Of a stretch of 15,846 nt of DNA, positions 6,347 to 12,459 are shown piece after piece. Source of the DNA: Fidelibacterota bacterium (lineage in GTDB: Bacteria > Fidelibacterota > UBA8477); contig JAIPJR010000061.1 of the NCBI GenBank assembly GCA_021734045.1, positions 1 to 15,846 of the forward strand. The letters run 5' to 3'. The translations under genes and the position numbers were made by a program. Positions within the stretch are counted from its first letter, which is position 1, and the number at the start of each line of letters is the position of its first letter. The notes beneath the pieces are model-generated. The model did not search any database, was not told where the DNA came from, and saw nothing but the letters and a program-made list of their open reading frames with translations.

Positions 6347-7921
6347 TTAAGATACTTTTGGCTTCACCTTGAAAATCGTGTCAATGACCGTTCCATCCAC
6401 CCATTTCACGATGCCGATGGGTTCGTCGGTGAATTCTGGTTTCTCCGGTGCTCCCCCAACCAAATCATCAATCTCAGCTTTGATTTCCTCAATCGGCCGG
6501 ATGGGCAGGCCACTACCTTTGGTCGCACCCAGTAAATCCTGCCGCAGGGGATTGATGGCGATGCCGCGCTCTGTGACAATCACATCAATGAGTTCACCCG
6601 GTCCCACCAGTGTGGTCACCTCGTCTACAATAACCGGAATCCGGTCACGAAAAGCGGGAATCGGTAGAATGGTGCATTTGCTGAACAAACAATTCTGCCA
6701 GCCGCCAATGCCGTGGAGCATTTGCCCGTCTGAGTGGGTTACCACATTGGCGTTAAAATTCACATCCACCTCAGTAGCACCTAACACCACCACATCCACC
6801 ATAGAGGCAAAATTACCCTTACCGTGCCAGTTGTAACTGGTGAAGGGTGAGGTATTCACATGTCCCGGATTTTCCCGCATGGAGCGCACGCCATCCAAAT
6901 CAAATGTCTGGCCATCCAGAATGTAATCGGTAAGTCCCTCTTCCAGCATTTCCACCAGGTATTTGGTGGAACCACCCCGGACGAAGCGTGCTTTCACACC
7001 AGCTGCTTTCATCATCTCCTTCAGGTAAATGGCGAATGCCAGCGACGTTCCGCCAGCCCCTCCCTGAAAGCTGAACCCATCCTGCATAATGCCCGCCGCC
7101 CGGACGAATTTTGCGGTAAGTTCAGCGATGTAGAGTCGGTCTGGTGATTTTGTAATCGCGGTCGTTCCGGAGACGATTTTTTCCGGTTCCCCCACCTTGT
7201 CCAGCACCACCACCGAATCCACATTCTGTCCCTGGATCTGCCAGGGAATGCAGGGAAAGGGCACCAGATTATCGGTTACCACAATGACGTTGTCCGCGTA
7301 GAGCGAATCCACTAACCCAAATCCCAAAAGTCCGCAGGCGGAGGGTCCCCGGTCACCGGTGGCATTCCCGAATGAATCCGCCGTTGGTGCCGCGATAATG
7401 GCAATGTCAATGTGGACTTCACCGTCCTGAACAGCTTGCCAACGGCCACCATGGGAGCGTAATACCGCCAACCCGCGCATTTTGCCTTCCGAGGTGTATT
7501 TTCCCAGGGGGCCATTCAATGAGCCTTCGATGTGGTGAATCACGCCATTATCCAGATGTTTGATAATTGGTGCATGACAGGGAAATGCGGCGCTGGGAAA
7601 CCACATCAATTCCTTCACACCCAATTCCGCAGCCGCATCAAAAACCTGGTTCATAATGAGATCGCCATTCCGGAAATGGTGGTGACTGGAGATGACCATG
7701 CCATCCCGGATACCGGCTTTCACCAGCGCATCTTTGATGGAAGGAACAATTTTGTTACCGTCCAGGGGATAGTCATTGCAACTCCGGATAGGCGGCGCAA
7801 CTCTATTCCCGGTGGGTTTGTATTTCGCAACACCCTGAAATGGTGTTTGAGCTTTGCCGTTAACAATTTTCGGTACCCGACGACCGACAGCATTTTCAAC
7901 GAATTCATATTTGTCTGACAT
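6347..7921 (-). CDS. citF: Citrate lyase alpha subunit (citrate CoA-transferase)
   Basis: This 524-residue protein matches CitF in length and motifs: SHHHFRNGD (79-87), GFSFQGGAGGTSLAFAIYLK in the middle, VRSMRENPGH, VVVLGATEVDVNFNANV, and VTERGIAINPLRQDL near the end. In citrate lyase the alpha subunit swaps the acetyl group on the acyl carrier for citrate, giving citryl-ACP, which the beta subunit cleaves to oxaloacetate and acetyl-ACP. The usual GASGGH-type segment after the SDG motif reads GIGGWQNC here, so the acid handled may differ; citramalate or a similar acid is possible. ATG 7921 follows AGAAGGAT. The partner subunits lie upstream as one fused gene, separated from citF by a GxxExxY cassette. 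Confidence 0.9.
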   Translation of the reverse strand: MSDKYEFVENAVGRRVPKIVNGKAQTPFQGVAKYKPTGNRVAPPIRSCNDYPLDGNKIVPSIKDALVKAGIRDGMVISSHHHFRNGDLIMNQVFDAAAELGVKELMWFPSAAFPCHAPIIKHLDNGVIHHIEGSLNGPLGKYTSEGKMRGLAVLRSHGGRWQAVQDGEVHIDIAIIAAPTADSFGNATGDRGPSACGLLGFGLVDSLYADNVIVVTDNLVPFPCIPWQIQGQNVDSVVVLDKVGEPEKIVSGTTAITKSPDRLYIAELTAKFVRAAGIMQDGFSFQGGAGGTSLAFAIYLKEMMKAAGVKARFVRGGSTKYLVEMLEEGLTDYILDGQTFDLDGVRSMRENPGHVNTSPFTSYNWHGKGNFASMVDVVVLGATEVDVNFNANVVTHSDGQMLHGIGGWQNCLFSKCTILPIPAFRDRIPVIVDEVTTLVGPGELIDVIVTERGIAINPLRQDLLGATKGSGLPIRPIEEIKAEIDDLVGGAPEKPEFTDEPIGIVKWVDGTVIDTIFKVKPKVS

Positions 7922-7944
7922 TATGCATAATCCTTCTAAGACTT

Positions 7945-7983
7945 AACCGCAAAGGCAGCAAAGGGGTCGCAAAGTTCACAAAG
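7945..7983 (+). repeat. AACCGC-headed periodic repeat, CGCAAAG type
   Basis: This 39-base copy starts AACCGCAAAGGCAGCAAAGG and carries GCAAAG units at 8-12 base spacing. It lies just upstream of citF and is inverted relative to the copy at 8067-8105, which has the same length. Confidence 0.8.
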
Positions 7984-8066
7984 AAAATCCAGTTAAACAC
8001 AAAATAAGGCTTTGCATATTCTCTTGTTCACTACCCAGAGAAATAAGAACTGATGACAAGTAACAC

Positions 8067-8105
8067 CTTTGTGTCCTTCGCGTTCATCTTCGTGGCTTGG
8101 CGGTT
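8067..8105 (-). repeat. AACCGC-headed periodic repeat, mixed type, 3' flank of the second GxxExxY gene
   Basis: On the minus strand this 39-base copy starts AACCGCCAAGCCACGAAGAT and ends CACAAAG, mixing CGCCAAG, CACGAAG and CACAAAG units. About 27 of 39 positions match the inverted copy at 7945-7983. It lies 10 bases from the GxxExxY stop. Confidence 0.8.
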
Positions 8106-8115
8106 ATCGATTTTT

Positions 8116-8493
8116 TTACAAGCCATTTACGACTCGCTGAATACCATTTCTGAGAAAGGAAACATTAAAATTGATCAACAATCCCAGCTTTTTGCCACTT
8201 AGTTTCAAATATGTTAGGAGCTGAGCCATATGCACGTCGTTCAAAGCTTCAACTGCCTTAAGTTCAAGAATCAATTTGTTTTCAACTAGGACATCTGACC
8301 GATAACCGGGGTCTAATGTCATACCTTTATATTCAACCGGTAGCAAAACCTGTCGCTCAAATGTAATTCCTTCAAGCTCTAACTGGCGGCAGAGTGCCAT
8401 CTCATAAGCCGATTCTAGCAACCCGGGTCCAAGTGTCTTATGTACCTCCAGGGCAGCCCCGATCACTTGATTAGAAATCTCCTTTTCAGTCAT
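8116..8493 (-). CDS. GxxExxY-family protein (PD-(D/E)XK-like), second copy
   Basis: This 125-residue protein has the motif in LGPGLLESAYE, the candidate nuclease residues D (YRSDVLVENK) and E-x-K (ILELKA), and the tail LSGKKLGLLINFN. It starts at ATG 8493 after AAAGGG. It is a paralogue of the copy at 5011-5379 (about half the residues identical), which suggests separate arrival or old duplication and not a recent copy event. It separates the fused citrate-lyase gene from citF. AACC-headed repeats lie 10 and 29 bases from its ends, both pointing in the gene's direction. Confidence 0.88.
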   Translation of the reverse strand: MTEKEISNQVIGAALEVHKTLGPGLLESAYEMALCRQLELEGITFERQVLLPVEYKGMTLDPGYRSDVLVENKLILELKAVEALNDVHMAQLLTYLKLSGKKLGLLINFNVSFLRNGIQRVVNGL

Positions 8494-8522
8494 TAAAAAC
8501 CCTTTATGTTCTCTGCGACCTA

Positions 8523-8561
8523 CTTTGCGCCCTTTGCGCTCCCCTTTGCGCCTTTGCGGTT
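8523..8561 (-). repeat. AACCGC-headed periodic repeat, CGCAAAG type, 5' flank of the second GxxExxY gene
   Basis: On the minus strand this 39-base copy starts AACCGCAAAGGCGCAAAGGG and contains four CGCAAAG units with starts 8, 12 and 9 bases apart. Its first two bases are part of the stop codon of the citrate-lyase fusion gene. Confidence 0.85.
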
Positions 8562-9780
8562 AATGATTCCCCTCTTGTCGCCAATTAGCTGGTATTATTC
8601 CGGTATCGATGGCCAGTTTAATCGTCCGCATGGCGCGCTTGACCACCGGCGGGTCAATCATTTTGCTTCCCAGTGCCACGACACCCAATCCCTGCTGCTC
8701 CGCTTCGTCAGCCGCTACGACAATTTTTTTCGCCTTTTCGATTTCCTCAGTCGTTGGTGCGAAGGCTTCATGAATGGGCTGGATCTGGCGCGGATGGATA
8801 CAACCCTTGCCGTCAAATCCCATCGCTTTTGCTTCCTGCACCGATTGACGCAATCCGGTATCGTCATTCACATCACTAAATACTGTATCAATGGCCTGAA
8901 TCCCCGCTGCCCGGGCGGCATTCACCAACATTGAGCGGGCAAAAAAGGACTCCCGTCCCTCCACCGTGCGCTGGGTACCAATGTCCGCTGTGTAATCTTC
9001 CAAACCAATGGCCAGTGCTACATTATGGGGTGATGCTTCAGCTACTTCCAATGCCTTCAATATGCCGCGTCCACTTTCCAGAATGGGCATGAAATAAACT
9101 GGTTCGGTCCGGTCAGTTGCTTTCATGATTGCGGCCACCTGCTCATCCACCGCTTTTACCTGGGCGGCGCTTTCCACCTTGGGAATCAGAATCAAATGGA
9201 CATTGTGCGGCACCAGAAACGCCAGATCGTCCAGTCCCCGCTGTCCTTGGTTAATACGCACCATCCGCTCGGCACCAAAAAAATCCAGCGTCCGCAGGGC
9301 ATTCCGCACCAGATAGCGGGCCGCATCCTTCTCTCCCGGCGGAACCGCATCTTCTAAATCCAGAATCACGCCGTCCGGCTTATGAATCCCGGCATTCAGC
9401 ATCAATTTGGGTTGATTGCCCGGCAGGTACAACCGGCTGCGACGAAAGTGCTCGCGGGTCGTGCCATACAGACAATGTTTTTTCATTTCAGGTAAAATTT
9501 CAGTCGCAACATCCGGTTTGGCGCGTTTGATGACGGTTTCAATCCGCGCCTGAATGACCCAGGGTAAAGCGCCAAAATCATCCAGAACAAAATCCCCACT
9601 GGTAATCCCCAATTGGTTGAGACAATCGGTCACCAATATTTTCAGCGAGTTCCCAAACAGAACATCAACCTTACTGTTTACCTGGATGTTCAACGGTTTT
9701 GAACCCGATTGATAACTCACCCGGCAATCGGACCGAATTTTCTCGCCGGTTGGTCCCGCGGTAAAAATGGATTTACTCAT
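8560..9780 (-). CDS. citE: Citrate lyase gamma-beta fusion (acyl carrier CitD + CitE aldolase)
   Basis: This 406-residue protein joins two citrate lyase subunits. Residues 1-90 resemble the acyl carrier CitD: LNIQVNSKVDVLFGNSL, then LDDFGALPWVIQARIETVIKR, matching the CitD core and the DD-x-GAL-x-x-(I/L)-x-AR ending. Residues about 112-405 are a CitE-type lyase of the HpcH/HpaI fold: RSRLYLPGNQPKL, DGVILDLEDAVPPGEKD, MVRINQ, LIPKVESA, AIGLEDYTADIG and GKGCIHPRQI. In classic enzymes these are separate chains. The serine that would carry the CoA-derived prosthetic group is most likely S17 (IRSDCR), although alignment around it is loose. ATG 9780 was chosen over an upstream TTG at 9795. It is the first gene of the cluster. 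CitC, CitG and CitX are not nearby. Confidence 0.88.
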   Translation of the reverse strand: MSKSIFTAGPTGEKIRSDCRVSYQSGSKPLNIQVNSKVDVLFGNSLKILVTDCLNQLGITSGDFVLDDFGALPWVIQARIETVIKRAKPDVATEILPEMKKHCLYGTTREHFRRSRLYLPGNQPKLMLNAGIHKPDGVILDLEDAVPPGEKDAARYLVRNALRTLDFFGAERMVRINQGQRGLDDLAFLVPHNVHLILIPKVESAAQVKAVDEQVAAIMKATDRTEPVYFMPILESGRGILKALEVAEASPHNVALAIGLEDYTADIGTQRTVEGRESFFARSMLVNAARAAGIQAIDTVFSDVNDDTGLRQSVQEAKAMGFDGKGCIHPRQIQPIHEAFAPTTEEIEKAKKIVVAADEAEQQGLGVVALGSKMIDPPVVKRAMRTIKLAIDTGIIPANWRQEGNH

Positions 9781-10201
9781 GACGACATTATCCAATGGTT
9801 TGTATGACTTGATTTTCTTTGAAACGCTCCCATGACCCGTCAGTCCCCTTTTCTAAATTCACGCACCAGAAAAACCGGCGTGGAATCCTTTATGAGTCCG
9901 GAAATATATCACAGGCAACTTACGCACCAAAGGGAATGCGGCTGGTGGATGAAGTCGAGCATTCGATTCATCTGAATCCATGGGCAGGTGGTTGAAACAG
10001 ACCGGCAGACATTACACGGGATTCTAGTGGAAAATTTGGCAGCCGGCAGCAACAAAACCACGCAGGTAAACCTGTGGTCCCCTCACATTACCCGCCTTGC
10101 ATGAAGAAAAACTCAGGCTCGTTCCATTCGATGCGGCCCGCAATGCGCAAGGTGGTTGAAAAGTCCGTGCAATCAATGCGTTAGCGACCTAATTTTGACC
10201 C
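9781..10201. other. Divergent intergenic region (citrate-lyase operon / GIY-YIG gene)
   Basis: No recognised gene fills these 421 bases, which should hold the promoters of two divergent transcription units. A frame open from 9813 to a TGA at 9993-9995 includes ATYAPKGMRLVDEVEHSIHL, which looks protein-like but has no start codon at its head and no family I can name. A small hairpin at about 10053-10073 (CCAC-GC-AGGT-AA-ACCT-GTGG) is also visible. Confidence 0.45.
9855..9928. promoter_or_regulatory. Pair of direct repeats ending ACGCACC upstream of the citrate-lyase operon
   Basis: AATTCACGCACC (9856-9867) and AACTTACGCACC (9917-9928) agree at 10 of 12 positions and are 61 bases apart, close to six helical turns. 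Such a phased pair could be a regulator site for the operon starting at 9780. No regulator gene is nearby and a chance match is possible. Confidence 0.25.
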
Positions 10202-11101
10202 ATGCCCAGACTGCACTTTCCCGGTCAAATGGGACTTTTTCAGTACGAAAATCCGCTGAAGGATCGCGTGGGGACGGAATGGTTCAAAACGCTTCCCAAT
10301 CAGCCCGGGGTCTATCTCATGTGGGACCAGGACGACCGCCTGCTTTATGTGGGGAAAGCCAAGGACTTGAAATCCCGGCTCATGTCCTATCAGCGCGCCA
10401 GGCCAAATGACGCGCCACGCAAAGTTATCCGGCTGATTCATCGCGTTCGGAAAATCACCTATGAATTATGCGAGTCTGAGGAAGCAGCCTTGTTGCGGGA
10501 GAATGCGCTGCTGCGGGAGAATCAACCGCCTTTCAATGTGCAGAATACCCGCCCGGAGTGGTACGCTTACGTTGGCTTGGAAGCTGACCTACACCATATC
10601 ACATTGGCCGTGGAAGAGACAGTGGATGAACATCCGGAATTCGAATATTTCGGGGCTTTCAAAGGTCGCGCTTTTCTGCTGCGTCGTCTCCAGGCAATTA
10701 TGCGCTGGTTATGGTTCATTCAGCATCCCGATGCCACGTTTGTTGATTTCCCGGCCGAGTTTACCCGGGAGAACGGCATGCAGACATTTACCATCGAACT
10801 GATTGACACGCCCATATATCCGCGCTCACGGCGCTGGGATTTTTTACTTACTCAGTATTTCCGCGGTACCGCCCAGAGTTTTCAAGTCCGCTGCATGGAC
10901 CACCTGGCCAATGCCAAAGACGCCTTTATCCGTGGCATTCTTTCTCATGATCTGGAACGATTGATAGAGTTTTACCAGTTTGGACCCTACCGAATTCACC
11001 GCCTGAAACGGCATTTCAATCTGGACGATAACACCATACCGCGGGAGAAACTGGACGATTACATTGTCTCCTTCCGGCAGCAATTCCAGACCATTGCGTA
11101 A
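10202..11101 (+). CDS. GIY-YIG nuclease, UvrC/Cho-like
   Basis: This 299-residue protein begins with a UvrC-type GIY-YIG nuclease domain: LPNQPGVYLMW (31-41, GVY at 36-38), LLYVGKAKDLKSRL (47-60, YVG at 49-51, R59), and the ending SEEAALLRENALLRENQPPFN (92-112), which supplies the catalytic glutamate and conserved asparagine. The overall size and layout resemble E. coli Cho, the UvrC homologue that cuts 3' to some DNA lesions. The UvrB-binding, RNase H-like and helix-hairpin-helix parts of full UvrC are missing. The remaining 180 residues match nothing I can name. ATG 10202 is the first possible start, since a stop lies two codons upstream; no clear ribosome binding site is seen. Confidence 0.8.
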   Translation: MPRLHFPGQMGLFQYENPLKDRVGTEWFKTLPNQPGVYLMWDQDDRLLYVGKAKDLKSRLMSYQRARPNDAPRKVIRLIHRVRKITYELCESEEAALLRENALLRENQPPFNVQNTRPEWYAYVGLEADLHHITLAVEETVDEHPEFEYFGAFKGRAFLLRRLQAIMRWLWFIQHPDATFVDFPAEFTRENGMQTFTIELIDTPIYPRSRRWDFLLTQYFRGTAQSFQVRCMDHLANAKDAFIRGILSHDLERLIEFYQFGPYRIHRLKRHFNLDDNTIPREKLDDYIVSFRQQFQTIA

Positions 11102-11241
11102 AGGGCTGACCAATATTTTTTTCCATACTTCAGTGTACTACTAATGACTGGCATGCCCCATGCACGCGCCTGCCAACGATGGCGTACCACACGCATGAAT
11201 AGGCACCAGGCAGATTGAAATTGAAAGCTAAAGGATAACCC

Positions 11242-12414
11242 ATGCAGAAACGGCTGCTCTCTCTGGATGTTTTTCGCGGTTTGACCGTGGCACTAATGAT
11301 TCTGGTCAATAATCCCGGTAGCTGGCGTCATATCTACGCGCCTTTGCGTCACGCCAGTTGGCATGGCTGGACACCCACGGATCTGGTCTTCCCCTTTTTC
11401 CTGTTCATTGTGGGTGTGGCCATCAGCCTCAGTTTCTCCAAGCATCGTGAAAAGGGGGAAGGACGCCGGGACTTGACTCGGAAAGTTATCCGGCGCACCA
11501 TTCTCATCTTCGCGTTCGGATTGTTGCTCAACGGCTGGCCCTTCGGGATTCCTTTTAATGCGCAGATGGCCAAAGAGTGGGACATCTGGTTTTTCTTTCG
11601 GCGCTGGACGGATATTCGCGTTTTCGGGGTTTTGCAGCGCATTGCGCTGGCCTATTTCGCGGCGGGTTTGATAACGCTGTACCTGCCGAGGGTGCGGGAC
11701 CGGGTGTTTGCCGCACTGGGATTTTTCGCGCTGTATGAAATCCTCATGCGAGCGCCGCTGGTTGCCGGCTGGGGCGCTGGTGATTTTTCACTGCAACACA
11801 ATTTTGTTCGCTGGTTTGACCTGCTGATTCTGGGCGAAAACCATGTCTGGGGCGGGACGGGCATTCCCTTTGACCCGGAGGGCATTATCTCCACACTACC
11901 GGCCGTTGTCACCACCTTACTGGGTGTGTTTGTCGGCGACATTATACGTAAAAACCAAAGTCATCAGGAGAAGCTGTCCTCCATTTTCACCATGGGTGTG
12001 TTGCTCTATTTCGTTGGAAATCTGCTGAGTCCGTGGGAACCCATTAACAAAGCATTGTGGACCTGCACTTATGTGCTGGTTACCGGGGGACTGGCCATGA
12101 TCATGGTGGTATTTACCTCCTGGATCGTGGATGTGAAGGGCTGGGTGAAATGGGCAAAACCGGCCATTGTCTTCGGTAGTAACCCACTGGTGGTTTTCGT
12201 GGGCTCCGGTATTCTGGCCCGGAGCATGAATCTGATACGCTGGACCACGGCAGACGGGTCGGTCTTGAGTGTGAAAGGGTTTATTTACGGTAACTGGATT
12301 GCGCCCTATTTCACGCCCATCAATGCATCCCTGACCTATGCGATACTGAATATCGTGTTTTGGACCGCGATTCTGTGGTATCTCTATGTGAAACGGATTT
12401 TTATCAAGATTTAG
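11242..12414 (+). CDS. Membrane acyltransferase, HGSNAT-like (DUF5009/COG4299)
   Basis: This 390-residue integral membrane protein starts RLLSLDVFRGLTVALMILVN and continues HASWHGWTPTDLVFPFFLFIVGVAI, the signature of bacterial relatives of heparan-alpha-glucosaminide N-acetyltransferase. I count about ten hydrophobic segments; charged loops such as SKHREKGEGRRDLTRK separate the second and third. The family is thought to move acetyl groups across the membrane onto sugars, but the bacterial substrate is generally unknown. The start is backed by AAGGAT seven bases upstream. It follows the nuclease gene by 140 bases and may be transcribed separately. Its end converges on pyrG. Confidence 0.88.
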   Translation: MQKRLLSLDVFRGLTVALMILVNNPGSWRHIYAPLRHASWHGWTPTDLVFPFFLFIVGVAISLSFSKHREKGEGRRDLTRKVIRRTILIFAFGLLLNGWPFGIPFNAQMAKEWDIWFFFRRWTDIRVFGVLQRIALAYFAAGLITLYLPRVRDRVFAALGFFALYEILMRAPLVAGWGAGDFSLQHNFVRWFDLLILGENHVWGGTGIPFDPEGIISTLPAVVTTLLGVFVGDIIRKNQSHQEKLSSIFTMGVLLYFVGNLLSPWEPINKALWTCTYVLVTGGLAMIMVVFTSWIVDVKGWVKWAKPAIVFGSNPLVVFVGSGILARSMNLIRWTTADGSVLSVKGFIYGNWIAPYFTPINASLTYAILNIVFWTAILWYLYVKRIFIKI

Positions 12415-12441
12415 CCGGATGTGAAATGCCGGCTCAGCCGG
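12413..12441. terminator. Hairpin between convergent genes
   Basis: AGCCGG (12413-12418) pairs with CCGGCT (12429-12434) around a 10-base loop. The alternative CCGGC-TCA-GCCGG overlaps it at 12429-12441. It sits between the stop codons of the acyltransferase gene and pyrG and could end transcription from either side. There is no clear T-run, so it may act only as a weak terminator or mRNA-stabilising stem. Confidence 0.45.
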
Positions 12442-12459
12442 GAGCAGGTCATCACCTGT

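Noticed and set aside
9781-9795. TTG start for the citrate-lyase fusion at 9795
   Set aside because: It adds only five residues and has no ribosome binding site; ATG 9780 leads straight into the carrier domain. This is not certain.
10190-10197. Bacteroidetes-type -7 box TAATTTTG ahead of the GIY-YIG gene
   Set aside because: No matching TTG element lies at the needed distance upstream, so the match is probably chance.
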